Positions 34,929-44,656 of a stretch of 64,000 nucleotides of DNA are shown piece after piece; position 1 is the first letter of the stretch, and every line of letters starts with the position of its first letter. Below the pieces are notes generated by a model. The model had not been told where the DNA came from and searched no databases. It saw only the letters and a program-made list of their open reading frames with translations. A program made the translations under genes and the position numbers. Source of the stretch: Rhizobium mongolense USDA 1844 (GTDB lineage Bacteria; Pseudomonadota; Alphaproteobacteria; Rhizobiales; Rhizobiaceae); NCBI RefSeq assembly GCF_000419765.1, contig NZ_ATTQ01000018.1, forward strand, positions 79,873-143,872. The letters are read 5' to 3'.

Positions 34929-34949
34929 GCCGGCACCTGAGGTGCCGGC
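34929..34949. terminator. Perfect hairpin after the 34148 gene
   Basis: GCCGGCACC-tga-GGTGCCGGC: a 9-bp GC-rich stem with a 3-base loop, 14 bp after the stop of the plus-strand gene and before the convergent diguanylate cyclase. No U-run follows, so it is hairpin-only evidence. Confidence 0.6.
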
Positions 34950-35085
34950 GCAATTCATTGCCGGCAGCGGCGAGGTCCCGCCGATGCTCTCACAGACGAG
35001 CAGAATTCGTGCGCTGGCTTGAAAGCGGGCGGGGATCAGAAGATCCTGCAGCGCAGGAAAAGCGCATCAGGCCCGGGTCGCGCAA

Positions 35086-36999
35086 TCATCTTGAGCACGA
35101 TGGCCCCTTTTGCCGACGCTCATCGCATTTTTGGGCACTCCAGGTGCTGATCTGGTTGCGACCGTTGCGCTTGGCATCATAAAGAGCATCGTCCGCCCGT
35201 TTGATCAGCTCCGACGATACGACTTCGGAAGACGACCTTTGCTTTGTCGAAACGCCGACACTTGCAGTGACATACCGGAATTCGCTTCCCGCATGCGGTA
35301 TTTCCAGCGCCCGAAGACCCGCCAGGAATTTGCGGGCAAGCGCTTGGGCTGCGCCTTCGTCGGTTTCGGGCAGCAGAACGACGAACTCCTCACCACCAAA
35401 GCGGGCGACGACATCGGTGCGGCGTTTGACAACCTGGCGTAAACAGTCGCTGACGGCTTTGAGACATTCGTCGCCGGCAACATGACCATAAGTGTCGTTA
35501 TAGGCCTTGAAACGATCGACATCGATCAAAAGCAGGCTGAGTGGTGTCCGGTTTCTGGTGCTCCGGGCAAGCTCTATGACGACCGCCTGGTCGAAAGCCC
35601 GCCGGTTGACGATCCCCGTTAAAGCATCCGTTTCCGCCAAATTCTTCATTTGCTCGGCAAGTTCACGCAGCGAGTGCTCGGCCTGCTTCATGGCTGTGAT
35701 GTCGGATACGACAACAAGTGCTTTTCCGTCTGTCGTCAGTCGCGTCCGCAAGCTGAGCCAGCGGCCATCACAGAGGTTAATCTCCTCGTCCTTGTCCTGA
35801 TGCAGGTGCGCGACGGCGTCGTCGATCCAGTCGTCTGTCACTTCCTTGGGCAGAATGCGCCGCTCCTCTGTCTCCGCGACCTTCCGCAGAATATCTTTAA
35901 TGTTGGCTCCGGGAATCCGCGCTGGACCTGACAAGGGGAAAAGGCACCTGTACTGCTCGTTACAGAATAGCAGCGTGCCGTCAGGACCGAACATCGCAAA
36001 TCCATCCGACATGCCGGCCATCGCGTGCGACAGCAGGTTCCGGCTTTCGGTCAGTTCGTGCTCCACGCGCCGCTGTTCCGTGATGTCGCGCGTGGCGCCA
36101 GCAAGACCGATGATTTCGCCCTTTCCGTCGCGCAAAGGAAACTTGGACGTCGAGTAGCATCTTTCCTGCTCGCCCTCGCGAAGCTGTTCGATCTTATCGA
36201 TCACGGGTTTGCCGCTGCGCACAAGCTCTTGCTCTTCGGCAAACAAGATCTCCGCGCGGCGTTGCGTTGCAAGCTGAAAATCAGTGAGGCCGATCATCTC
36301 GGCCGGCGAACTGAAGTGATGATGTTCGGCGACATTGCGGTTGACGATGACAAATTGGCTCTGGCTATTCTTGACGTAATGGTAGTCGGATGTCTGGGTG
36401 AGGGCGGCCGTCAACAGATCACGTTCGAGTGCAATGCGTTCGAACTGCAACAGGACAAGCCCGGAGATGATGATGGCGCAGGAATTCAAGAAGAGAGCGG
36501 GTGCGATGATCGACGTAAGTGTTTGGCCATCGGCGTCGCTTAGCAGGACCAGTGTCGACCCCACGAGCGTTACGCAAACCGCAGCAGCCAAGAGCACGAC
36601 ATCGATGATCCCGATCTTGCGGTTTTGGACGACTATGTGAGCGGCAAGACCAACGGCGCCGATCAGCAGGATACCGGCAACGCCGTTGATTGTTCCCGCT
36701 CCGCCTGCAAATATCCGGAAAGCGCCTGCAACAGCCATCGTGGCAATGGCTGCCACCGGCCCGCCAAACAGCCCGGAGATCGCAATCAGCGACGATCTCA
36801 AATCGATGAATGCGCCGGAGTTGACAGGGATCGAAAGCAACATCGATGCAACCGCGCCAAGGCCCATTGTCAGACCGAATGCGACCCTCGACTGAAGCGC
36901 GGATAGATCGCGGAATCGATAATAGAAATGAGCCCACAGCGACATGACAAGTGCAACGACGGCGAGGTTTCCCGTCAGTATCTGCCAGGTTGTGCTCAT
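35086..36999 (-). CDS. Membrane diguanylate cyclase with 5TM sensor and two PAS domains
   Basis: 637 residues. Membrane helices fill residues ~1-190 and carry 5TM-5TMR-LYT motifs (SGAFIDLRSSLIAISGLFGGP). Two PAS domains follow (about 205-320 and 330-450; GATRDITEQRRVEHEL closes the first). The GGDEF domain (about 465-630) has an intact GGEEF, with RRTD five residues before it as inhibitory site, so it is likely an active, product-inhibited cyclase. It is divergent from the 37271 GGDEF-EAL gene, with ~270 bp of promoter DNA between. Confidence 0.92.
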   Translation of the reverse strand: MSTTWQILTGNLAVVALVMSLWAHFYYRFRDLSALQSRVAFGLTMGLGAVASMLLSIPVNSGAFIDLRSSLIAISGLFGGPVAAIATMAVAGAFRIFAGGAGTINGVAGILLIGAVGLAAHIVVQNRKIGIIDVVLLAAAVCVTLVGSTLVLLSDADGQTLTSIIAPALFLNSCAIIISGLVLLQFERIALERDLLTAALTQTSDYHYVKNSQSQFVIVNRNVAEHHHFSSPAEMIGLTDFQLATQRRAEILFAEEQELVRSGKPVIDKIEQLREGEQERCYSTSKFPLRDGKGEIIGLAGATRDITEQRRVEHELTESRNLLSHAMAGMSDGFAMFGPDGTLLFCNEQYRCLFPLSGPARIPGANIKDILRKVAETEERRILPKEVTDDWIDDAVAHLHQDKDEEINLCDGRWLSLRTRLTTDGKALVVVSDITAMKQAEHSLRELAEQMKNLAETDALTGIVNRRAFDQAVVIELARSTRNRTPLSLLLIDVDRFKAYNDTYGHVAGDECLKAVSDCLRQVVKRRTDVVARFGGEEFVVLLPETDEGAAQALARKFLAGLRALEIPHAGSEFRYVTASVGVSTKQRSSSEVVSSELIKRADDALYDAKRNGRNQISTWSAQKCDERRQKGPSCSR

Positions 37000-37270
37000 G
37001 ATCGTTTCAGCAGCTCAAGAACGTGGATCAATTTGAACTTCTACGCTTTTTTTCTTTCGGGCAGCTTAACGCGTTGTCTGCATTAGGTCCCGGTGGCTGG
37101 CTATCGTTTGGACGCCACTGTCTGCGTTGGATGGTTACTCCTGTCGTTAACCACGCTTTTTAAGCGCGCTTACATCGTCGAATGCTAAACCTGAAATGCA
37201 GCGCATTGCGGACATGATGTCTCCTGCCGTCCCAAGACATGATCCTTAAACACAGATTCTCGGACCCTTC

Positions 37271-39400
37271 ATGTCGTCCAGCTTTGCAGCGAAATATGTT
37301 CGTGCTCAAACGTCTTCCATCATTGCTGCAACCATCTGCTTCCTTGCCGTCGCTCTTTTGCTGACGGGCCTGATGGCCCACGTTGTTGCGACCATGACCC
37401 GGTCGGGCAATGAAATCGACGATGCGCGGGCCACCCGTGCCGCAAATGCCGCGATCGCAGCATTTGCGGCACGCCTCAGCGGGACCGTAACGGACAATGC
37501 CGTGTGGGATGATGCTTACGCCGCCATTGCCTCAGCCGATGCCGCCGCCTGGGCCTACGACAACTGGGGCAAGACCAGCGAGGACTATCCGCTGTATGAC
37601 GGTGCAATCGTCATCGATCCCGATGGAAGGGCGATCTCTTCTTATGCGAAGGGCAAGTCTTTCCAGCCGCGCGAATATTTTGGCGAGGCCTTCGCGCGGC
37701 AGAGCAAAGCTGCCGCGATCGCTAGCGAGGCTCCTCTGGTCAACTTCTTCAAGACCGAAAGCGGTGTCGCGCTGGTCGCATCACAAGCAATTCAGCCCTT
37801 CTCGGCAGATGCCGAGCTTCCGAGGCTGAGCGTATTGAGCTTCTATAAGGAAGTCACGCCCGACGTTCTAGGCACGTTCTCCACTGAACACGAGCTTGAG
37901 GGGCTGCGGCTCCAGGCAGCGGCTGAACCAGGCCTCCTGAGCGCCCCGATCAAAGGCATGGACGGCGCTGCCATTGCCTTTCTTGTCTGGCCCAGCAAAG
38001 CGCCTGGAAGCGCGGTCTTTACGACGGTCTATCCGTACATACTGGCCGCCGCGGTCATCCTTTGCCTGTTTCTGGCAGCCGTCCTTTTCGCCGGTGCCTC
38101 TGAGGCGCGGCGCTTGCGTCGATTGGCGGACGTGGCACGTTTCGAAGCAAATCATGACAATCTGAGCGGTCTGCTCAACAGACATGGCCTTTTAAATGTG
38201 CTGGAGCATCTCAGCAGCTCGGCTGTGCCGGAGGTGTCGCTTTATCTCGTTGATCTTGATGGCTTCAAGGCGATCAACGATGCTTGGGGGCATGCGGTCG
38301 GCGATGATCTGATTCGCATCGTTGCGAAGGCGTTGCCGGCCTGCCACCAGGAAGTCTTTGCCGCCGCGAGACTGGGTGGCGACGAATTCGCGCTGGTGCA
38401 AGTCGGATCGGCTGCGCTCGGCGACTTCGAACAGGCAATTCTCAACCTGTTTGCCGGGCCGTTCAAAATCGACGGGCGAACGATCGAAGTCGGGGCAAGC
38501 ATCGGGGCCGCAACCAGAAGCGAGGACATGGCGCCCCTGGAACTGCTTCGGCGGGCCGACATGGCTCTCTACCGCGCCAAGGAAAATGGCAGAGGTCAAG
38601 CTGTTGGATACGATCCCGAGCTCGACCGCGAACGCGTGCGTATCGGCGAACTGGAAGGCGAATTGAAAAACGCCATAAAGAGTGGAGCAATCGAGCCCGT
38701 TTTCCAACCGCTCGTTTCTGCCGCCACGGGTGCGATCACAGGCCTTGAGGCCTTGGCGCGCTGGCAAAGCGCCGCCGGAAAGATCAGTCCGGAGGTTTTC
38801 ATCCCGCTTGCTGAAAAATCCGGCCTCATAGACGCTCTCGGCGTTCATATGCTGCGTGCGTCGATCTGTCATGCGAGAGCCTGGCCCGGCCTGACGTTGT
38901 CCGTCAATGTCTCGCCAATCCAGCTGTGTAATCCGGACTTCGGGGCGCAAGTGATTGCGGTCCTGCAGGAATCTGATTTCGACGCCAACCGCCTGACTTT
39001 GGAGATAACCGAAGGCGTCCTCATGACGAATCCTGATCAGGCCCGACGGTCCATCGACCAGCTTAAGCGCGTCGGAATCAAGTTCGCACTTGATGACTTC
39101 GGTTGCGGCTATGCGAGTATCGGCGCACTGCGGCAATTTGGCTTCGATCGGATGAAGATCGATCGATCACTTGTTTCGGGTGTCGAAGACGCTGCAAACG
39201 GGATTGAGGTTCTTCGGGCAACGATCTCCTTGGCAACGGCTCTTAATATTCCCGTTACCGCCGAGGGCATCGAGAATGCCCGCCAGGCAGCGATATTGCG
39301 CGATACAGGATGTGACCAGCTTCAAGGATATCTCGTCGGAAAGCCCATGTCGGCACGCGAGATTTCAGAGAGACTTAGTCTAGAAGATCCAGCGGCATGA
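37271..39400 (+). CDS. CHASE4-GGDEF-EAL membrane c-di-GMP enzyme
   Basis: 709 residues. A membrane helix (about 15-40) is followed by a CHASE4-like periplasmic sensor (TVTDNAVWDDAYAAI, DGAIVIDPDGRAISS) and a second helix (about 255-278). GGDEF has an intact GGDEF and no RxxD site. EAL keeps GLEALARWQ, LDDFGCGYASIGAL, KIDRSLV and AEGIENARQ. Both catalytic cores look usable, so the net direction cannot be read. It lies 93 bp before minC with a CtrA box in the gap, so it is probably a separate transcription unit. Confidence 0.92.
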   Translation: MSSSFAAKYVRAQTSSIIAATICFLAVALLLTGLMAHVVATMTRSGNEIDDARATRAANAAIAAFAARLSGTVTDNAVWDDAYAAIASADAAAWAYDNWGKTSEDYPLYDGAIVIDPDGRAISSYAKGKSFQPREYFGEAFARQSKAAAIASEAPLVNFFKTESGVALVASQAIQPFSADAELPRLSVLSFYKEVTPDVLGTFSTEHELEGLRLQAAAEPGLLSAPIKGMDGAAIAFLVWPSKAPGSAVFTTVYPYILAAAVILCLFLAAVLFAGASEARRLRRLADVARFEANHDNLSGLLNRHGLLNVLEHLSSSAVPEVSLYLVDLDGFKAINDAWGHAVGDDLIRIVAKALPACHQEVFAAARLGGDEFALVQVGSAALGDFEQAILNLFAGPFKIDGRTIEVGASIGAATRSEDMAPLELLRRADMALYRAKENGRGQAVGYDPELDRERVRIGELEGELKNAIKSGAIEPVFQPLVSAATGAITGLEALARWQSAAGKISPEVFIPLAEKSGLIDALGVHMLRASICHARAWPGLTLSVNVSPIQLCNPDFGAQVIAVLQESDFDANRLTLEITEGVLMTNPDQARRSIDQLKRVGIKFALDDFGCGYASIGALRQFGFDRMKIDRSLVSGVEDAANGIEVLRATISLATALNIPVTAEGIENARQAAILRDTGCDQLQGYLVGKPMSAREISERLSLEDPAA

Positions 39401-39437
39401 CATTGCCCAGCGGCTGCGCAAACCTTTCTTAATACTG

Positions 39438-39453
39438 TTAACTTTTTGTTAAC
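39438..39453 (+). promoter_or_regulatory. Perfect CtrA box upstream of minC
   Basis: TTAA-ctttttg-TTAAC, an exact CtrA consensus, 41 bp before the minC start. It is embedded in a palindrome GTTAAC-ttttt-GTTAAC (39437-39453). From memory, CtrA has been connected with min-gene control in Sinorhizobium meliloti. Binding here is inferred from sequence only. Confidence 0.68.
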
Positions 39454-39493
39454 CATGGCGGCGGTAGACATGGTCAACGATCTCTTAACATAG

Positions 39494-40216
39494 ATGACCA
39501 AAGTGCTAACAGACGCTCGCTCTATCCGCATCAAGGGCCGCTCTTTCCTCGCGGTCATGCTTTCTCCAGATCTCCCGCTCGATGATTGGCTGGCGAGGCT
39601 GGATGATCTCGCAGCCCGCTCAGCCGGATTCTTTTTGGGCCGGCCCATCGTGCTCGATGTCACGGACCTGCAGATCGACCGATCGCAGTTGAAGGATCTT
39701 ATTGCGGAACTGACGCAACGCAATGTGAGCGTCATGGGAATCGAGGGCGGGCGGCCGTCAATCCTTGGGCCTGGCATGCCACCTGCACTGAAGGGCGGAC
39801 GGCCTGTTTCCGACTTTGAGCTTCCGAAAGCGGAACCAATCATCGATCTGCAAACCAAGCAGCCGGCAAGTGAAGCGCGTCCGGCACTCCAGTCCATTGT
39901 GATCCGGCAGCCCGTGCGTTCAGGTCAGTCAGTGATTTTCCCGGAAGGCGATGTCACCATCGTCGGTTCTGTTGCCTCCGGTTCGGAGATCATCGCCGGA
40001 GGTTCGGTCCATGTTTATGGCACCTTGCGGGGCCGGGCCATGGCGGGGTCGGTCGGCAATGCGTCCGCGCGGATCTTCTGCCGAAAGCTCGAGGCAGAGC
40101 TCGTTGCGATTGATGGCGTCTACAAGACCGCCGAAGACATGGCCTCGAACCTTCGAGGACAACCTGTCCAGCTCTGGCTGGAAGGCGACACGATCATGGC
40201 AGAGAAACTTATCTGA
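39494..40216 (+). CDS. minC: Septum site-determining protein MinC
   Basis: 240 residues. The N-terminal FtsZ-antagonist domain (1-~115; IRIKGRSFLAVMLSP, VLDVTDLQID) is joined by a linker to a C-terminal beta-helix (about 135-235). That domain has QPVRSGQSVIFPEGDVTIVG, GGSVHVYGTLRGRAMAG and an ARIFCRKLEAELVAI dimer/MinD face. It blocks FtsZ ring formation away from midcell as the MinCD complex. First gene of minCDE, with a 32-bp gap to minD. Confidence 0.95.
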   Translation: MTKVLTDARSIRIKGRSFLAVMLSPDLPLDDWLARLDDLAARSAGFFLGRPIVLDVTDLQIDRSQLKDLIAELTQRNVSVMGIEGGRPSILGPGMPPALKGGRPVSDFELPKAEPIIDLQTKQPASEARPALQSIVIRQPVRSGQSVIFPEGDVTIVGSVASGSEIIAGGSVHVYGTLRGRAMAGSVGNASARIFCRKLEAELVAIDGVYKTAEDMASNLRGQPVQLWLEGDTIMAEKLI

Positions 40217-40248
40217 GCCGAAAGCTGGCTAGGACACAGGAGAGCAAG

Positions 40249-41064
40249 ATGGGGAAAGTCATCGTCGTCACTTCAGGCAAAGGCGGAGTTGGCAAGACAA
40301 CTTCTACCGCCGCGCTTGGAGCGGCTCTGGCGCAGAGGAACGAAAAAGTGGTCGTCGTCGATTTTGACGTCGGGCTGCGCAATCTCGATCTCGTGATGGG
40401 TGCGGAACGAAGGGTCGTCTACGACCTGATCAATGTCATACAAGGCGATGCCAAGCTCCCTCAGGCGCTGATACGCGACAAGCGACTCGAGACGCTGTTT
40501 CTGCTCCCGGCATCGCAAACACGCGACAAGGACAACTTGACGCCGGAGGGTGTCGAACGTGTCATGACCGATCTGAAGCGCCACTTCGACTGGATCATCT
40601 GCGATAGCCCCGCAGGCATCGAACGTGGGGCGACTCTTGCAATGCGCCATGCCGATATCGCCGTTGTCGTCACCAACCCCGAAGTCTCTTCGGTCCGCGA
40701 TTCGGACCGCATCATCGGCCTATTGGACGCCAAGACCGCCAAGGCAGAACGCGGCGAGCGGATGGAGAAGCATCTGCTACTGACCCGCTACGATGCCAAC
40801 CGAGCCGAACGGGGCGATATGCTCAAAGTTGATGACGTCCTGGAGATCCTTTCCATTCCGCTGCTCGGCATTGTTCCCGAAAGCATGGATGTTCTGCGCG
40901 CCTCCAATATTGGCGCACCTGTAACGCTCGCTGATAGCCGCTGTGCACCCGCGATGGCCTATTTCGATGCCGCCCGTCGGCTTGCCGGTGAGGAAGTACC
41001 GATCACAATTCCCGGGGAAAAGCGCGGTCTCTTCGGCAAGATATTCGGACGGAGGGCCGCATGA
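40249..41064 (+). CDS. minD: Septum site-determining ATPase MinD
   Basis: 271 residues. It has a deviant Walker A (GKGGVGKTT), FDVGLRNLDLVMG and a WIICDSPAGIERG Walker B region. A C-terminal amphipathic membrane-targeting helix is present (KRGLFGKIFGRR). The ATP-bound dimer binds the membrane and recruits MinC, and MinE stimulates hydrolysis. AGGAGAGCAAG precedes the ATG. It is ATGA-coupled to minE. Confidence 0.97.
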   Translation: MGKVIVVTSGKGGVGKTTSTAALGAALAQRNEKVVVVDFDVGLRNLDLVMGAERRVVYDLINVIQGDAKLPQALIRDKRLETLFLLPASQTRDKDNLTPEGVERVMTDLKRHFDWIICDSPAGIERGATLAMRHADIAVVVTNPEVSSVRDSDRIIGLLDAKTAKAERGERMEKHLLLTRYDANRAERGDMLKVDDVLEILSIPLLGIVPESMDVLRASNIGAPVTLADSRCAPAMAYFDAARRLAGEEVPITIPGEKRGLFGKIFGRRAA

Positions 41065-41321
41065 ACATCTTCAGTCTTTTCGGCAAGAAGAAAACCGCCC
41101 CTGCGGCCCGTGAACGCCTGCAGGTGCTTCTGGCCCACGAACGCTCGTCGACGGGTTCAGACCTTGTATCGCTGCTGCGCGAGGAAATCCTTGCAGTGAT
41201 TGCCAAGCACGTGCAGCTCGACAATGATAAGGTCCAAGTAAAGATGGATCGTAATGAGCACGTGTCGATTTTGGAAATCGACGTCGAGATCCCATTGAAG
41301 GCAGCTGCGCAAGCTGCTTGA
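41061..41321 (+). CDS. minE: Cell division topological specificity factor MinE
   Basis: 86 residues. An N-terminal amphipathic membrane-binding segment (MNIFSLFGKKK) is followed by the anti-MinCD helix (ARERLQVLLAHERS) and the dimeric topological domain (LVSLLREEILAVIAKHV; VSILEIDVEIPL). The length is normal for the family. It releases MinD from the membrane and drives Min oscillation. In Rhizobiaceae minCDE usually lies outside the main chromosome, which hints at the replicon type. Confidence 0.96.
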   Translation: MNIFSLFGKKKTAPAARERLQVLLAHERSSTGSDLVSLLREEILAVIAKHVQLDNDKVQVKMDRNEHVSILEIDVEIPLKAAAQAA

Positions 41322-41672
41322 AACGGCGAACGATGCCGCGCGCCTGCAGTAGTGTGCTTGCATATTGAGAGCCGGGTAGGCGAGGGGAGGGTGGGGAGCT
41401 GCCGCGACTGTAACTGTCGGCTGCCCGAAGACGCCGCCCTCCCGCTGCCGCTTCCGGCATTTCGTTTGGGGCCTTCGTGTGCAGGCTGGCTGATATGATC
41501 CGCATTGCGTGCCAAAGTTGGCTGGGATGCAAGTCGCGAGGGGCTTACACATCCGTCGTTCAAGCGGACTGCTGCCCTATAATCGATTAAACTCGACTTA
41601 GCTTAACAAATTGATTTACATGACATTTGAGGCATGGCAACGGGTAGAAACTCAACTGTTGCCGGGGGTCAA
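41322..41672. other. Intergenic region between minE and the DUF3422 gene
   Basis: About 350 bp with no supported gene. The 3' part is AT-rich (41575-41630) and presumably holds the promoter of the next gene. Two TTAA boxes there are 12 bases apart, so they do not make a CtrA site. Confidence 0.4.
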
Positions 41673-42953
41673 ATGAGCAGGGGTGATTTTGCTTTCAGAC
41701 CGGCCGCTCTTCGTGAAAGAGCGGTGGGCGAAATCCATGCTCGGCCATACGCCCTTATTTCGGTGCCTCGCGTCATCTTTCAGCTTGCTTTCTTGACGGA
41801 CAGCGAGCCCGATCAAGATCATGATATCGTAAAGCGGCTCTCCCAATCGAGCGGATCGCCGCCTCCGTCTCACGAGACCAATCACCATGCGATCAGCTGG
41901 GGACAAGGAACGCTGAGATGGGAACGCCACACGGAATTCTCGACCTATTTCTGGGACAGCCCCGCTCCGGAAAAGTTCGGAGCTAACATCCCCGTGCATC
42001 CATTCGGTGACGGGTTTTCGCAACCAGGACCCTTCATCTCGGGAATACGACTGGAGATCAGACCTGACACTGAAGAGACACAGAAGGACCTCGCCGTTTT
42101 CGATCGGACGAGCCTTTGCCGCAGTGACCTCAGAAGCGGGGAGGCCACCATTCTTACGGATTTCCGTCCAGATGGGGATGGCCTGACAAAGATCCTCGTC
42201 ATTGACCGCGGTCTATCCGACAGCTCGCGTGGCGCGCTCGTTCAGAAGCTACTGGACATTGAGACCTATAGAACACTTGCAATGATGGCGTTGCCTTTAG
42301 CACAATCGCTGTCACCCGAGATCCGCCGGATAGAAGCTAGCCTGACGGCGGTCACTCAGCGGATGAAGCAGCACGCTCGCGACGAAGCCGATCAACTGCT
42401 TGCGGAAATTACCCGTCTGGCGGCCGAACTCGAAGCGAATGCTGCGATGAGTCTTTACCGGTTCGGCGCCAGCCGCGCCTACTACGAAATTGTCCAGGAG
42501 CGAATTCGGGCGCTTGCCGAAACAGCGACATCCGGGAGCGAGAGCCTTGGTGCTTTCTTGGAGCGGCGCCTGGCGCCGGCCATGCGAACCTGCCAATCCA
42601 TAGAAGAGCGTCAGGCAAATCTCTCGCGCAAACTAGCTCGTGCCACATCCTTGCTAAGGAGCTGGATCGATGTCGAGCTGGAGCGGATCAACATGACGTT
42701 GCTGAACTCCATGGACCGCAGGGCAAAAATGCAATTACGCCTGCAGCAGACCGTTGAGGGCCTCTCCGTTGCTGCCATTTCGTACTATGTCGTCGGACTT
42801 ATTGGATATGTCGCCAAAGGGGTACACTTGTTTGGCATCGAGTTTGGATCAGAAATTGTGACGGCAATCTCGGTGCCTGTCGTCGTCTTGGGAATTTCGC
42901 TTATCGTGCGGAATATCAGGCATCGACACTCGGAAGAAGGCGACACGCAATAA
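41673..42953 (+). CDS. DUF3422 membrane-anchored protein
   Basis: 426 residues. The start was moved to the ATG giving MSRGDFAFRPAALRERAVGEIHARPY, because DUF3422 proteins begin with this block; the longer frame adds 13 unlikely residues. A soluble body (to about 350) is rich in coiled-coil-like helices (ARDEADQLLAEITRLAAELEA). Two C-terminal membrane helices (AAISYYVVGLIGYVAKG and AISVPVVVLGISLIV) end it. The family is widespread in alphaproteobacteria and its function is unknown to me. It stands alone on the plus strand. Confidence 0.85.
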   Translation: MSRGDFAFRPAALRERAVGEIHARPYALISVPRVIFQLAFLTDSEPDQDHDIVKRLSQSSGSPPPSHETNHHAISWGQGTLRWERHTEFSTYFWDSPAPEKFGANIPVHPFGDGFSQPGPFISGIRLEIRPDTEETQKDLAVFDRTSLCRSDLRSGEATILTDFRPDGDGLTKILVIDRGLSDSSRGALVQKLLDIETYRTLAMMALPLAQSLSPEIRRIEASLTAVTQRMKQHARDEADQLLAEITRLAAELEANAAMSLYRFGASRAYYEIVQERIRALAETATSGSESLGAFLERRLAPAMRTCQSIEERQANLSRKLARATSLLRSWIDVELERINMTLLNSMDRRAKMQLRLQQTVEGLSVAAISYYVVGLIGYVAKGVHLFGIEFGSEIVTAISVPVVVLGISLIVRNIRHRHSEEGDTQ

Positions 42954-43129
42954 AGGAACCACCCGCAGGTTGGGCGAAGACGATCACTGTCGGATTTGAC
43001 CGACATAAGAATGGCATCTGCACTCTTGAGGCAAATTTGTTCGAGCGTAGCCTGATGCGGATGACCATATCGTCGTGTTACGTCTTCTCGGTGGTCCTCA
43101 GGACTGGCGGCGGATTCTCGACGCGCTGG

Positions 43130-43265
43130 AGGCTTGATCCGCTCGGGCAGCTCTGCGAACCTGGCGCGTGCTCAGATCAAGCACATGCGCCGCTCACACC
43201 AGCGTCATGCGGCCGGCGATCACCTTCGACAAAATCTCGATCCGCTGCGGATCACGCTCGCTCAT
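43130..43265 (-). pseudogene. Transposase N-terminal remnant (ISNCY-like)
   Basis: The minus strand from 43265 reads MSERDPQRIEILSKVIAGRM, then an in-frame TGA, then AAHVLDLSTRQVRR. This is the N-terminal helix-turn-helix of transposases that begin MSERDLxRIEVL (ISNCY-type, from memory). The downstream part is absent. It abuts the truncated recombinase, so an IS once inserted or recombined there. Confidence 0.55.
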
Positions 43266-43323
43266 CGCTATCAAGCCCATCCGCAATCTCCACCGTCGTC
43301 AAAACCGGGGAGTGTGACATTCC

Positions 43324-43961
43324 AACTTTGGTTCGATCGGTGGCGATGCTTTTTTGCTCTCCTCTTTTGAGGCGGCCTTTCGGCTTGCCCGTGGCATCCA
43401 CCAATAGCCGGCGCAATCCAAAACCGGCAGGACCGCCCTGCCGAAAGCCGCGGCGAACGAGGTTCATCTGCCCAGCTCTGACTTTAACGGACAGTTCCCG
43501 GCTGTATTCGGCCGCCATCGCGCGCTTGACTGTCTTGATGATTGACGAGCCCATGCTGCCGTCGTTGTCAAACTGCTCGGCGCAATAATGCACCTTGATG
43601 CCAAACCGCTTACACCGGAGTTCAATATCTGCGGCCTCGTCAGGATCTTGAAAGCGACCCCAGCGGCTGACGTCGTAGACGAGGACTGCTTTGTATTCAG
43701 CCTCTCCGTTCATGACATCGTGCAGGAGCTGCTGGATTGCATTCCGGCCGGTCAAGCTGAGCCCGCTTTTTCCTTCGTCCGCATAAAGCTGCACAATGTC
43801 GAATCGCTTTGCCTGCGCGTAGTTGCGGATCACCTCGAGCTAATGTCGGGGGAGTAATGCTGGTTTTCGGTGGACATGCGCACGTAGGCAGCGACAGGTA
43901 CCGTGGCCTCATCGACGCCCTGCGCCGCTAGTTCACCTTTTCGGCCGCGATCGAACTTCAT
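43324..43961 (-). pseudogene. Serine recombinase, frameshifted and C-terminally truncated
   Basis: From the ATG at 43961 the frame gives VPVAAYVRMSTENQHYSPD with the catalytic Ser of resolvase/invertase domains, then meets a TGA at 43830-43832. Removing one shift near 43841-43846 joins it to VIRNYAQAKRFDIVQLYADE, then GKSGLSLTGR and VYDVSRWGRFQDPDEAADIE. Homology ends at about 43324, before the long C-terminal DNA-binding part of large serine recombinases, and IS-derived sequence follows. It was probably the integrase of an element now decayed. It is divergent from a small gene with a strong ribosome-binding site. Confidence 0.8.
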
Positions 43962-44011
43962 GACGAGATTCTCCCATCAAGCCGCAGACTTTACCTCAAG
44001 GAGGAAGAACG

Positions 44012-44365
44012 ATGGTTCCGAAGAAGGGCACAGTTGTTCGCAACTGCCCCGCCAACAACCGCTTTGATTGCAGCAGGACGATTGCAGACGCTCTCAACGG
44101 AGAATTGGGAACAGGCGCACAAGCGGCGAAGACCATCATGCGCTGGACCGGTGTAAGTGGGCGGGCGGCGAAATACTGGCTGGCAGGCAGCCGATGTCCG
44201 AACGGCTGGCAATTGATCTTGCTCGCCCGCAATTCAGATGCCGTGCTGCGCGCTTTTCTGTCGATGGCGAACCGCGATCTGTTTGAAGTGTCACTGGAAC
44301 TGGCGGCGGCACAGTCGACGCTGGCCCGCGCCTCGGCCATGCTCGATTCCCTGAGACCCGAATGA
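44012..44365 (+). CDS. Hypothetical protein next to the recombinase (117 aa)
   Basis: A very good AAGGAGGAAG site lies before the ATG. The protein has a helix-turn-helix-like centre (TIMRWTGVSGRAAKYWLAGSR) and a helical C-terminus (LFEVSLELAAAQSTLARASA). Small proteins of this type accompany serine recombinases in rhizobial elements (from memory), so a regulatory or directionality role is possible but unproven. It is divergent from the broken recombinase, 50 bp apart. Confidence 0.62.
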   Translation: MVPKKGTVVRNCPANNRFDCSRTIADALNGELGTGAQAAKTIMRWTGVSGRAAKYWLAGSRCPNGWQLILLARNSDAVLRAFLSMANRDLFEVSLELAAAQSTLARASAMLDSLRPE

Positions 44366-44656
44366 CTGTCGAAAGGTCGCGAGCGCCAGGACGATAAGAA
44401 GGGCGGATCGCAAAAAAAAGCAGGCAAAGACAACGCGAGGGAAGAACGCGCTCAAGTCCAGATCGTTGCTCGCGGCAGGGATGTTGCACAGGCAAGCCAC
44501 ATGAAGCCATCTTCGTACCAACTGCCCACAGCACCTCACAGCGGAGAAAGCCGATGAGTCCCGCGTCTAAAGCAACAATTTTACCGGATTTTTTTACCGG
44601 GACTTGTTGCGCTGTGGGCTAGCTTTACGCTCTTCCTCAGCGAGTATTTGACCGCC

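Noticed and set aside
37145..37162. CtrA-like box (TTAA-N9-TTAA) before the 37271 gene
   Set aside because: Spacing is nine, not seven.
41586..41606. CtrA-like box before the DUF3422 gene
   Set aside because: The two TTAA halves are 12 bases apart.
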